From Paracoccus endophyticus (GTDB taxonomy: Bacteria; Pseudomonadota; Alphaproteobacteria; Rhodobacterales; Rhodobacteraceae): a stretch of DNA of 64,000 nt. The stretch lies in contig NZ_QLUV01000001.1 of the NCBI RefSeq assembly GCF_003286075.1, positions 558,001 through 622,000 on the forward strand, written 5' to 3'. Made by a program: the position numbers and the translations under genes. Every line of letters begins with the position of its first letter. Position 1 is the first letter of the stretch. The notes under the pieces were generated by a model. It saw nothing but the letters and a program-made list of their open reading frames with translations. It did not search any database and was not told where the DNA came from. This document shows positions 43,385 through 51,565 of this stretch, piece after piece.

Positions 43385-44176
43385 TCAGACCCGCAGGTCA
43401 AAGCTGGCCATCACCGGCACGTGGTCGCTGGGCTGGTCCCATCCCCGCACCGGGCGCAGGATGCGGCTGGCGTGGCCCGAGGCCGCAATGTCGGCCGTGG
43501 CCCAGACATGGTCCAGCCGGCGGCCCCGGTCGGACGCCTGCCAGTCGCGGTTGCGGTAGGACCACCAGGAAAACAGCGGGCCTGTGGGAATGTCCTTGCG
43601 CGTGATGTCCACCCAAGCCCCCGCCTCCTGCGCGTCGGTCAGGTGCTGCACCTCGATGGGCGTGTGGCTGACCATCCGACGCAAGACCTTGTGCGACCAG
43701 ACGTCATCCTCGCGCGGGGCGATGTTCAGGTCGCCCACCAGGATCGAGCGTGCGGGCCGGTCGGCGCGGAACGCGTCGCGCATGTCGGTCAGGTAATCCA
43801 GCTTCTGGCCGAACTTGACGTTGACCTCGCGGTCGGGCTCGTCACCGCCCGCGGGCACATAGACGTTGTGGATGGTCACGCCGTTGTCCAGCCGGGCCGC
43901 GACATGGCGGGCATGGCCCAGCCCCGCGTGGTCGCGGTCGCCCGCGTCGGTGATCGGCAGCCGCGACAGGATCGCCACGCCGTTGTAGCCGCGCTGGCCG
44001 CGGGCGACCATCCAGCGATAGCCGGCGTCGTGGAACAGCTGCGCGGGGATCTGGTCCACCAGGGCCTTGCATTCCTGCAGGCACAGCACGTCGGGCGCCT
44101 CGTCGGTCAGCAGCCGCAGCACCAGCGCCGAACGCAGCCGGACCGAGTTGATGTTCCAGGTGGCAACGGTGAACAT
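43385..44176 (-). CDS. xthA: exodeoxyribonuclease III
   Basis: AP endonuclease and 3'-5' exonuclease of base excision repair, 263 residues. Motifs of the EEP family are intact: ATWNINSVRLR, LCLQECKA with the metal Glu, YNGVAILSR, VYVPAGG, VGDLNIAPRE with the Asp-Asn pair, and RLDHVWA and SDHVPVMASF at the end. The start at 44176 is the only one giving the full first strand. The divergent glutathionyl-hydroquinone reductase gene begins 40 nt away, so their promoters overlap. Confidence 0.96.
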   Translation of the reverse strand: MFTVATWNINSVRLRSALVLRLLTDEAPDVLCLQECKALVDQIPAQLFHDAGYRWMVARGQRGYNGVAILSRLPITDAGDRDHAGLGHARHVAARLDNGVTIHNVYVPAGGDEPDREVNVKFGQKLDYLTDMRDAFRADRPARSILVGDLNIAPREDDVWSHKVLRRMVSHTPIEVQHLTDAQEAGAWVDITRKDIPTGPLFSWWSYRNRDWQASDRGRRLDHVWATADIAASGHASRILRPVRGWDQPSDHVPVMASFDLRV

Positions 44177-44216
44177 GGCGCGCGCAATAGCCCGCGCCGG
44201 GCAAAAGGGAAAGCCG

Positions 44217-45194
44217 ATGAACCAGCTTGTGGACGGCCGCTGGACCTATGGCCCCGTCGGGTCCGACCCCGGCGCGGGGGGCGACTATCGACGCCAGACC
44301 GCCGGGTTCCGCCACTGGATCACGCCGGACGGCGCGCCGGGTCCGTCCGGCCGCGGCGGATTCGCGGCGGAAAGCGGGCGCTATCACCTGTATGTCTCGT
44401 ATGCCTGCCCCTGGGCGCACCGCACGCTGATCGTCCGCGAACTGAAGGGGCTGGCCCCGCACATCGGCGTCTCGGTCGTGCATCCGGTGATGGGGCGGGA
44501 CGGCTGGTCCTTTGCGACCGACTTTCCCGGCGCGACCGGCGACGCGCTGTATGGCGCGGACCATATCCGCGATCTGTATCTGCGCGCCGATCCGCACATG
44601 ACCGGCAAGACCACGGTGCCGGTCCTGTGGGACCGCGCGCAGCAGACCATCGTGTCCAACGAATCCAGCGAGATCATCCGCATGTTCGACAGCGCCTTCG
44701 ACGCGCTGACCGGCAGCGCGGTGCGGTTCTGGCCGGCCGAGCTGCGCGACGCGATCGAGGCGGTGAACGAGCGGGTCTATCCGCAGTTCAACAACGGGGT
44801 CTACCGGGCGGGCTTTGCCTCGACGCAGAAGGCTTATGACGCGGCGGTCGGCCCCGTGTTCCAGACGATGCAGTGGGCGGACGAGCGCCTGTCGCGCGAC
44901 CGCTATCTGACGGGCGACCGGCTGACCGAGGCGGACTGGCGCCTGTTCACCAGCGCGGTGCGGTTCGACACGGTCTATCACACGCATTTCAAGTGCAACC
45001 GCGCCTGGCTGCGCGACTATCCGAACCTGTGGGGCTGGACGCGCGACCTGTACCAGATGCCGGGCATCGCCGACACCGTGCGGCAGGACCACATCACCCA
45101 TCATTATTACCGCAGCCACCCCGACATCAATCCGTTCGGGATCATCCCGATCAACCCGGTGATCGACTGGGACGCGCCGCACGGGCGCGGCTGA
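44217..45194 (+). CDS. glutathionyl-hydroquinone reductase (xi-class GST, YqjG-like)
   Basis: Glutathione transferase of 325 residues that reduces glutathionyl-hydroquinones. The catalytic cysteine is about residue 64 in YVSYACPWAHRTLIVR, the CPWA motif of the xi class. Other marks are VVHPVMGRDGW, TVPVLWD and the glutathione-binding SNESSEIIRM. The C-terminal helical domain includes FNNGVYRAGFA and RFDTVYHTHFKCN. It is read divergently from xthA. Confidence 0.93.
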   Translation: MNQLVDGRWTYGPVGSDPGAGGDYRRQTAGFRHWITPDGAPGPSGRGGFAAESGRYHLYVSYACPWAHRTLIVRELKGLAPHIGVSVVHPVMGRDGWSFATDFPGATGDALYGADHIRDLYLRADPHMTGKTTVPVLWDRAQQTIVSNESSEIIRMFDSAFDALTGSAVRFWPAELRDAIEAVNERVYPQFNNGVYRAGFASTQKAYDAAVGPVFQTMQWADERLSRDRYLTGDRLTEADWRLFTSAVRFDTVYHTHFKCNRAWLRDYPNLWGWTRDLYQMPGIADTVRQDHITHHYYRSHPDINPFGIIPINPVIDWDAPHGRG

Positions 45195-45232
45195 GCGGCC
45201 CTGTTCGGCGGGCGCATCGGGCGGGCGGGCGG

Positions 45233-45260
45233 AAAAAAAAGCCCCGGCAAAAGCCGGGGC
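45233..45260 (-). terminator. intrinsic terminator of the CenR-like regulator gene
   Basis: GCCCCGGC (45241-45248) pairs with GCCGGGGC (45253-45260) around AAAA. Read leftward, the stem is followed by eight T residues (45233-45240 as A on the plus strand). It lies about 110 nt past the regulator's stop codon. Confidence 0.85.
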
Positions 45261-45371
45261 CAGGGACAGGGAGGAGGGGATGTGACCGTATCCCCGGTCA
45301 CTGGGCTTCACAGACAGAACACCTCAGGGGCGTGCCGGTTCCCGCGCCCGACAGCTTTCGCGCGACGCCCT

Positions 45372-46058
45372 TCAGGAGACCAGCCGATAGCCGCCGCTTT
45401 CCGTCACCAGCAGGCGGGCGTTGGACGGATCGGGCTCGATCTTCTGGCGCAGGCGATAGATGTGGGTCTCCAGCGTGTGGGTCGTGACGCCCGCGTTGTA
45501 GCCCCAGACCTCGTGCAGCAGCACGTCGCGCGGCACCACGCCGTCCTTGGCGCGATACAGGAACTTGAGGATGTTGGTTTCCTTTTCCGTCAGCCGGATC
45601 TTGCGGTCCTTGGCGTCGATCAGCATCTTCATCGACGGCCTGAACGTATAGGGGCCAAGCTGGAAGACCGCGTCCTCGGACTGTTCGTGCGTGCGCAGCT
45701 GCGCGCGCAGCCGGGCCAGCAGGACGGGGAACTTGAACGGCTTGGTGATGTAATCGTTGGCGCCGCTGTCCAGGCCCAGGATCGTGTCGGCGTCGGTGTC
45801 GTGGCCGGTCAGCATGACCACCGGGCATTTCACGCCCTGCTTGCGCAGACGCTTGCACAGTTCGCGCCCGTCGGTGTCGGGCAGGCCCACGTCCAGCACC
45901 ACCAGGTCGAAGATGGTGCCCTTGGTCCTCTCGACGGCCTCGGCGCCGGTCCCGGCCTCGAACACGTCGAAATCCTCGGTGGCGACAAGCTGTTCGGCCA
46001 GGGCCTCGCGCAGGTCGTCCTCGTCATCGACAAGCAGGATCTTCTTCAGACCAGCCAT
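45372..46058 (-). CDS. OmpR/PhoB family response regulator (CenR-like)
   Basis: Two-component response regulator of 228 residues. The receiver domain (about 5-120) has LLVDDEDDLREAL, phospho-acceptor Asp56 in LVVLDVGLP and KPFKFPVLLARL. The winged-helix DNA-binding domain follows with IRLTEKETNILKFLY and THTLETHIYRLRQKIEPDPS. No kinase gene is adjacent, as expected for CenR-type regulators of the alphaproteobacterial cell envelope; the assignment to CenR is from overall resemblance. ATG 46058 follows a GGAGG ribosome site, favouring it over a start four codons upstream. Confidence 0.88.
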   Translation of the reverse strand: MAGLKKILLVDDEDDLREALAEQLVATEDFDVFEAGTGAEAVERTKGTIFDLVVLDVGLPDTDGRELCKRLRKQGVKCPVVMLTGHDTDADTILGLDSGANDYITKPFKFPVLLARLRAQLRTHEQSEDAVFQLGPYTFRPSMKMLIDAKDRKIRLTEKETNILKFLYRAKDGVVPRDVLLHEVWGYNAGVTTHTLETHIYRLRQKIEPDPSNARLLVTESGGYRLVS

Positions 46059-46236
46059 CTCAGCCTCCATGCGGTTCCTAGGGGACAGACATGGCGGCGC
46101 AAGCGCCCCGGTCCAGCAGGTTGCAATGTTTCTCACGGGCAGTTGTCGCGGGGCGGTGTTATGTTACGGACTGTTTCAGGGTCCTGCATTCCGACGAGCG
46201 GGCCTGCCCCGGTCCGGCGCGCCGGCCCGGTGCCCT

Positions 46237-46302
46237 GACCTTGTGTTCCGACCCTGTGCCCCGACCCTGTGCCCCGATCATGAGCCCCCGAGCATGAGCC
46301 TT
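46237..46302 (+). repeat. 13-bp tandem repeat covering the ribA start codon
   Basis: Five degenerate copies: GACCTTGTGTTCC (46237), GACCCTGTGCCCC (46250), the same again (46263), GATCATGAGCCCC (46276) and, after one extra C, GAGCATGAGCCTT (46290). The last copy contains the ribA ATG and the fourth contains a second ATG. Confidence 0.75.
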
Positions 46303-47367
46303 GTCCCGACGCTGTGCGAAACGATCAGCCGGGCGCGCACCGACCTGCGCGTCGGGCTGCCGGTCGTGATCGACGGGCATCTGGTCGCGGCCGTGGAAAC
46401 GCTGACCCCGGCGCGGCTGGCCGATCTGCGGGCGCTGGGCCGCGTCGTGCTGGCGATCACCGACCGGCGGGCCGAGACGCTGAAGGCGCGCGCCTATGAC
46501 GGCGACCTGGCGCGGGTGCGGGTGCCGGGCGACGCCGACGTGGCCTGGCTGCGGGCGGTGGCGGACCCCTCGGGCGACCTGATGACCCCGATGAAGGGGC
46601 CGCTGTTCACCGACCGCCCCGAGGACGCGGGCGCGGACGTGGCCGCGCACCGCGCCGCAATCGGCCTGGCCAAGTCGGCGCAGCTGCTGCCGGCGCTGGT
46701 GATCGTGGCCGGGGTGTCCGCGCCGCCCGGCCTGACCGCGCTGCCCGCGGGGCCGATGCTGGCGCAACTGGCCGCGGAAACGGCGCTGGCCCCCGTCGCC
46801 GCCGCGCGGCTGCCGCTGGCCGCGGCGGAACGATCGCAGTTGCACATCCTGCGTCCCGCCGATGGCGGGACCGAGCATTACGCCGTCGAGATCGGCAGCC
46901 CGCGCCGCGACGAACCCGTGCTGGCGCGGCTGCATTCCGCCTGCTTTACCGGCGACGTGCTGGGCAGCCTGAAATGCGATTGCGGCCCGCAGCTCGCCTC
47001 GGCGCTGGCGGCGATGGGGCAGGCGGGGGACGGGGTGCTGCTGTATCTCAACCAGGAAGGGCGCGGCATCGGGTTGGCCAACAAGATGCGCGCCTATGGC
47101 CTGCAGAACCAGGGATTCGACACGGTCGAGGCCAACCACCGCCTGGGCTTCGAGGATGACGAGCGCGACTTTCGCCTGGGCGCGGCGATGCTGCGCCGCA
47201 TGGGGTTTTCGGCGGTGCGGCTGATGACCAACAACCCGCGCAAGGTGGCCATGATGCAGGCGCATGGCATCGAGGTGGTCGAGCGGGTGCCGCTGGCCGT
47301 GGGGCGCAACCGCTGGAACGACGCCTATCTGTCGGTCAAGGCGGCCAAGTCGGGGCATCTGCTGTGA
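46294..47367 (+). CDS. ribA: GTP cyclohydrolase II
   Basis: Opens GTP to start riboflavin synthesis. The product is 357 residues, far longer than E. coli RibA (196). The catalytic domain occupies about residues 185-357, with zinc cysteines at about 217, 228 and 230 (CFTGDVLGSLKCDCGPQL), then YLNQEGRGIGLANKMRAYGL and LMTNNPRKV. The first 180 residues are a poorly conserved domain that lacks obvious DHBP synthase (RibB) motifs; its role is unknown to me. No clear ribosome site precedes ATG 46294, which lies inside a 13-bp repeat array. Confidence 0.93.
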   Translation: MSLVPTLCETISRARTDLRVGLPVVIDGHLVAAVETLTPARLADLRALGRVVLAITDRRAETLKARAYDGDLARVRVPGDADVAWLRAVADPSGDLMTPMKGPLFTDRPEDAGADVAAHRAAIGLAKSAQLLPALVIVAGVSAPPGLTALPAGPMLAQLAAETALAPVAAARLPLAAAERSQLHILRPADGGTEHYAVEIGSPRRDEPVLARLHSACFTGDVLGSLKCDCGPQLASALAAMGQAGDGVLLYLNQEGRGIGLANKMRAYGLQNQGFDTVEANHRLGFEDDERDFRLGAAMLRRMGFSAVRLMTNNPRKVAMMQAHGIEVVERVPLAVGRNRWNDAYLSVKAAKSGHLL

Positions 47368-47897
47368 TGGTGCTGTCCCCCGGCGGGCTGCGCGCCTTTG
47401 GCCGCATCATGCCCTGCAGCATCGGGCGCGCCGGCGTGACCGCCGCCAAGGCCGAGGGCGACGGCGCCACCCCGGCAGGGGTCCATCGCATCGCGGGGCT
47501 GCTGTACCGGCCCGACCGGCTGGCCCGGCCCGCGCCCTGGGCCGAACCGATCGGGCCGGGCGATCTGTGGTGCGATGCGCCGGGCGATCCGGCCTATAAC
47601 CACGCGGTGCGCGCGCCCTTTCGCCCCAGCCACGAACGGCTGCGCCGGGCCGATCCGCTGTACGACCTGGTGCTGGTCACCGACTGGAACTGGCCCGATG
47701 CCCGGCCCGGGCGCGGCTCGGCGATCTTTCTGCACCAGTGGCGCCGGCCGGGGTTCCCGACGGCGGGCTGCATTGCCCTGTCGCGGGCGGACCTGCTGTG
47801 GCTTGCGGCCCGCGCGGGACCCGGCACGCGGCTGGCCGTGCCCGCCGCGCTGGCCGGGCGCGCCACGCGCCGCGGGCTGGTCGCCGCGCCGCTGTAA
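47367..47897 (+). CDS. L,D-transpeptidase family (YkuD) protein
   Basis: Protein of 176 residues with the YkuD catalytic motif [19 protein letters not shown], where His and Cys are the active pair. It would make or trim 3-3 crosslinks or attach proteins to peptidoglycan. No signal peptide is visible at the N-terminus ([20 protein letters not shown]), which is odd for an enzyme acting on the cell wall. ATG 47367 overlaps the ribA stop by 1 nt; a GTG one codon upstream is an alternative. It appears cotranscribed with ribA. Confidence 0.85.
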   Translation: MVLSPGGLRAFGRIMPCSIGRAGVTAAKAEGDGATPAGVHRIAGLLYRPDRLARPAPWAEPIGPGDLWCDAPGDPAYNHAVRAPFRPSHERLRRADPLYDLVLVTDWNWPDARPGRGSAIFLHQWRRPGFPTAGCIALSRADLLWLAARAGPGTRLAVPAALAGRATRRGLVAAPL

Positions 47898-48001
47898 GCC
47901 CGCCCCGGCGCCGGCGCCGGTCCATGCCGCGCGGCCGCCCGCCCCTTGCCGCCGCGCGTCTGCCGGTCCATCCCTTGCGCACGGAAGCGAAGGAGCCACG
48001 G

Positions 48002-49168
48002 ATGAAGATCGCTGTTGCCGGACTGGGGTATGTCGGGCTGTCGCTGGCCGTGCTGCTGGCGCAGGCCAACCGGGTGATGGCGCTGGACGTGGCCGGGCCG
48101 CGGGTCGATGCCGTGAACGCCCGCCGCTCGCCGATCGAGGACGCCGAGGTCAGCGCCTTTCTGTCCACCCGCGCGCTGGACCTGACGGCCACGCTGGATG
48201 CAGGTCAGGCGCTGGCGGGGGCCGATTATGTCATCATCGCCACGCCCACGAACTATGACCCGCGCACCAACCATTTCGACACCTCCAGCGTCGAGCAGGT
48301 GATCGCGCAGGCGCGCCGGCACGCGCCCGACGCCACCATCGTCGTGAAATCCACCATCCCCGTCGGCTTTACCCAGCGGATGCGGGCCGAGCACGGGACC
48401 GACGCGATCCTGTTCTCGCCCGAGTTCCTGCGCGAGGGGCGCGCGCTTTACGACAACCTGCACCCGTCGCGCATCGTCGTGGGCGACCAGACCCCGGCCG
48501 CGCGGCGCTTTGCCGACCTGCTGGTGGCGGGGGCCGAGGACAAGACCATGCCGGTGATGTTCACCGGCTCGACCGAGGCCGAGGCGATCAAGCTGTTTTC
48601 CAACACCTATCTTGCGCTGCGCGTCGCCTTTTTCAACGAGCTGGACAGCTATGCGCTGACCAAGGGGCTGGACGCCCGCCAGATCGTCGAGGGCGTCAGC
48701 CTGGACCCGCGCATCGGCGGCAACTACAACAACCCCAGCTTTGGCTATGGCGGCTATTGCCTGCCCAAGGACACCAAGCAGCTGCTGGCGAACTATGGCA
48801 ACGTGCCGCAGAACCTGATCGCGGCGGTGGTGGAATCCAACCGCACCCGCAAGGACGTGATCGCCGAGCAGATCATCGCGCGTCGCCCGGCCTGCGTGGG
48901 CGTGCACCGGCTGGTGATGAAGGCGGGGTCCGACAATTTCCGCGACAGCTCGATCCAGGGGATCATGAAGCGGATCAAGGCCAAGGGCATCCCGGTGATC
49001 GTGTACGAGCCGGTGCTGACCGAGGGCCAGTTCTTCAACTCGCCCGTGGTCCGCGACCTGGCCGAGTTCAAGGCCCGCGCCGACCTGATCATCACCAACC
49101 GGATGTCGCCCGACCTGGCCGACGTGACGGACAAGGTGTTCACCCGCGACCTGTTCGGCGCCGACTGA
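48002..49168 (+). CDS. ugd: UDP-glucose 6-dehydrogenase
   Basis: Oxidises UDP-glucose to UDP-glucuronate in two NAD+-dependent steps. The product is 388 residues. The Rossmann start is [20 protein letters not shown], then [20 protein letters not shown], and the catalytic Cys253 in [18 protein letters not shown]. The C-terminal UDP-binding domain contains [28 protein letters not shown] ribosome site precedes it. Its stop overlaps the next gene by 1 nt (TGATG), so the two enzymes are made together. Confidence 0.96.
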   Translation: MKIAVAGLGYVGLSLAVLLAQANRVMALDVAGPRVDAVNARRSPIEDAEVSAFLSTRALDLTATLDAGQALAGADYVIIATPTNYDPRTNHFDTSSVEQVIAQARRHAPDATIVVKSTIPVGFTQRMRAEHGTDAILFSPEFLREGRALYDNLHPSRIVVGDQTPAARRFADLLVAGAEDKTMPVMFTGSTEAEAIKLFSNTYLALRVAFFNELDSYALTKGLDARQIVEGVSLDPRIGGNYNNPSFGYGGYCLPKDTKQLLANYGNVPQNLIAAVVESNRTRKDVIAEQIIARRPACVGVHRLVMKAGSDNFRDSSIQGIMKRIKAKGIPVIVYEPVLTEGQFFNSPVVRDLAEFKARADLIITNRMSPDLADVTDKVFTRDLFGAD

Positions 49169-50169
49169 TGCGGACGGCGGTGGTCACCGGGTCTGCGGGG
49201 TTCATCGGATTCCACCTGTCGCGGCGGCTGCTGGACCAGGGCTGGCGGGTCGTCGGCGTGGACAGCCACAACGACTATTACGACCCGGCGCTGAAAGCCG
49301 CGCGCGAGGCGCGGCTGACCCCGGACCCGCAGTTCCGCGTCCTGCGCGGGACGGTCGAGACGCCGGGCCTGCTGGCCGATCTGTTCGCGGCGGAACGGCC
49401 CGACGCGGTGATCCACCTGGCCGCGCAGGCGGGCGTGCGCCATTCCATCGACACGCCGCGCGCCTATGTCCAGGCGAACCTGCTGGGCACGTTCGAGCTG
49501 CTCGAGGCCGCACGCGCCCATCCGCCCGCGCATCTGCTGCTGGCCTCGACCAGCTCGGTCTACGGCGCCAACACGGCGATGCCCTATCGCGAGACGGACA
49601 AGGCCGACACCCAGATGTCGTTCTATGCCGCGACCAAGAAATCCACCGAGGCGATGGCCCATTCCTATGCCCATCTGTTCGGCCTGCCGGTGACGATGCT
49701 GCGGTTCTTTACCGTCTATGGCCCGTGGGGGCGGCCCGACATGGCGCCTTGGCTCTTCACCCGCGCCATCCTGGACGGCCAGCCGATCCGGGTGTTCAAC
49801 CACGGGCGGATGCAGCGCGATTTCACCCATGTCGGCGACCTGTCGGCGGCGGTCGCCCGGCTGATCGACGCGGCGCCCGGCACGGTGCCGGCGGGGGCGT
49901 GCGACAGCCTGTCGCCGGTCGCGCCGTTCCGGGTGGTCAACATCGGCAACGGCGCGCCCGTGCAGCTTGGCGACTTCATCGCCGCGATCGAGGCCGCGAC
50001 CGGGCGCACCGCGATCCGCGACCTGCAACCGATGCAGCCCGGCGACGTGCCGGCGACCTGGGCCGACACCACCCTGCTGACCGCCCTGACCGGGCAGGTG
50101 CCGCGCACGACCGTGCGGCAGGGCGTCGTCGATTATGTGCAGTGGTTCCGCGCCTATTACGGCGACTGA
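49168..50169 (+). CDS. UDP-glucuronate 4-epimerase (NAD-dependent SDR)
   Basis: Extended short-chain dehydrogenase of 333 residues. It has the NAD+ motif VTGSAGFIGFHLSRRLL, NDYYDPALKAAR typical of UDP-glucuronate 4-epimerases, the VIHLAAQAGVRHSI segment and the catalytic YAATKKSTE with Tyr and Lys. Directly after ugd, conversion of UDP-glucuronate to UDP-galacturonate is the expected reaction. The products could feed capsule, exopolysaccharide or lipopolysaccharide synthesis. Confidence 0.92.
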   Translation: MRTAVVTGSAGFIGFHLSRRLLDQGWRVVGVDSHNDYYDPALKAAREARLTPDPQFRVLRGTVETPGLLADLFAAERPDAVIHLAAQAGVRHSIDTPRAYVQANLLGTFELLEAARAHPPAHLLLASTSSVYGANTAMPYRETDKADTQMSFYAATKKSTEAMAHSYAHLFGLPVTMLRFFTVYGPWGRPDMAPWLFTRAILDGQPIRVFNHGRMQRDFTHVGDLSAAVARLIDAAPGTVPAGACDSLSPVAPFRVVNIGNGAPVQLGDFIAAIEAATGRTAIRDLQPMQPGDVPATWADTTLLTALTGQVPRTTVRQGVVDYVQWFRAYYGD

Positions 50170-50253
50170 ACGCGGGGCAGCCCAAGGGGGGGCGGGCAAG
50201 GCGTCCCGCAGCCCGCCGCGGGGATGCCACCGCCCGACCACGCGGACCGGAAA

Positions 50254-50284
50254 CGGCCTGCCTCTCGTGTCGAGAGACGGGCCG
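50254..50284. terminator. hairpin between convergent epimerase and catalase genes
   Basis: An inner stem CTCTCG/CGAGAG (50262-50267, 50271-50276) and an outer stem CGGCC/GGCCG (50254-50258, 50280-50284) form one interrupted hairpin. It lies between convergent genes; no T-run is present. Confidence 0.45.
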
Positions 50285-50317
50285 ATCCGTTCGGCGCCCA
50301 TCAGCCGGGGTCGGGGA

Positions 50318-51265
50318 TCAGAGCGAGCCTGCGCCCTGCGCGGCCGCCTTGGTCAGCCGCTGCGCGATCTCGTACATCTCCTCGGGCGCATAGTCCGGGG
50401 TGAAGGCCGAGGGCTGGCCGGTCAGGTCGTGGATCTTGCCGCCGTCCGGCATCCCCTCGACCACGATCAGCTCTCCGGGCGGGTCGCCGGGAAGCGCCTG
50501 CTCGCCCTCCCAGATGCCGCGCATCGCCTGATAGTCGCCGGTCGAGAACGTATAGAGCCGCCGGTGCGAGCCTTCGACCAGGTACTTCTGGCACTCGGGG
50601 ATCTTGTCCAGCGGGATGTTGGGCGTGGGCAGCATCTGCTCGATAGCGATGCCGGTCAGCTTCTTGAGCGCCAGCGCATAGGCGTGGGCGTGCACCGAGC
50701 CGCGGACCAGCAGATAGCCGCAGACCTCGCGCCCGGTCGTGTTGTCGTGGGTCAGCGATTCATAGACCCGCAGCTTGTGCAGGCGCGCCCCGCATTCCAG
50801 GTGAAAGTTGTGCAGCAGGTCGAACACCACGTTGCCGGTCGTGGTGACCATGTCGACGTTCCACGACATCGAGTTCGAGTTCACCGGCACCGCGCCGCCC
50901 GCGTGGGAAAAGAACGACGCGGCCGAGCGGATGTCCTTCATGTCGGCAAAGGGCGCGTTCGAGATGTCGCCGCCGTTGCGCTCGTCCGCGCCCGGCTTGT
51001 CGGGACCGTTGGCCAGCATCGCGATGCCGTGGGACACCAGCTCGACGTGGCCCAGCTCTTCGGCGGTGATCGCGGCCACCAGGTTGTAGAAGGGCTTGAG
51101 CTTGGACTTCGAGCGGAAGTTGAAGCTCTGGAACATGTAGTTGCCCAGCGTGGACATCTCGCCGTACTTGCCGCCCAGAAGCTCCTGAAGGGCGGCGGCA
51201 GCGTTGGGGTCGGCCTTCTTGGGGGGCGGAAGCTCGGTCTGGAGCTGGTCGACGCGCATGAACAT
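50318..51265 (-). CDS. manganese catalase
   Basis: Dimanganese catalase of 315 residues that removes hydrogen peroxide. The ferritin-like helices carry LGNYMFQSFNFRSKSKLKPF and AAITAEELGHVELVSHGIAM with metal ligands Glu and His, then HNFHLECGARLHKLRVYE and GYLLVRGSVHAHAYALAL with the second set. The C-terminal tail is long and acidic. ATG 51265 is followed two codons later by a second ATG. A candidate EcfG promoter lies 52 nt upstream, linking it to the stress locus at 27-31 kb. Confidence 0.94.
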   Translation of the reverse strand: MFMRVDQLQTELPPPKKADPNAAAALQELLGGKYGEMSTLGNYMFQSFNFRSKSKLKPFYNLVAAITAEELGHVELVSHGIAMLANGPDKPGADERNGGDISNAPFADMKDIRSAASFFSHAGGAVPVNSNSMSWNVDMVTTTGNVVFDLLHNFHLECGARLHKLRVYESLTHDNTTGREVCGYLLVRGSVHAHAYALALKKLTGIAIEQMLPTPNIPLDKIPECQKYLVEGSHRRLYTFSTGDYQAMRGIWEGEQALPGDPPGELIVVEGMPDGGKIHDLTGQPSAFTPDYAPEEMYEIAQRLTKAAAQGAGSL

Positions 51266-51316
51266 ATGGCTGATCCTCGTGTGGCAAGGTTTCGCGGGCA
51301 GCGATGCCCCTGCGAC

Positions 51317-51341
51317 AACGCACTGGCGCAGCGATCGTTCA
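51317..51341 (-). promoter_or_regulatory. candidate EcfG-type promoter of the manganese catalase gene
   Basis: On the minus strand TGAAC (51341-51337), 16 nt, CGTT (51320-51317), one mismatch from the consensus GGAAC-N16/17-CGTT. The rest of the 300-bp gap up to the ftsK stop (51342-51565) shows no other feature I can support. Confidence 0.55.
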
Positions 51342-51565
51342 CGGGCCCGGCCCGCAGGCCGCAAGATTCCGCGGCAGGGAAAGGGTCGGGTGCGGGCCGG
51401 ACCGCCGCCACAGGGCTGGGCGCCCGGCTCGCGCGCAGCTGTCCCCGCCTGCTGACGGGCTGACGCGCCGGCCCCAGCCTCGCTGGTCCCAGCCCGCGCG
51501 CAGCGGCTCGGCGTCACGCGGGCCCGGTCGCGCCCGACGGGGCCGGCAGGCCCGCAGACAGGCCG

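Noticed and set aside
43141..43605. Possible small gene between cnoX and xthA
   Set aside because: Translation is Ala/Gly/Arg-rich and runs into xthA antisense; no ribosome site or recognisable motif.
46059..46293. FMN riboswitch before ribA
   Set aside because: The conserved RFN element sequences are not visible; the leader instead holds the 13-bp repeats.
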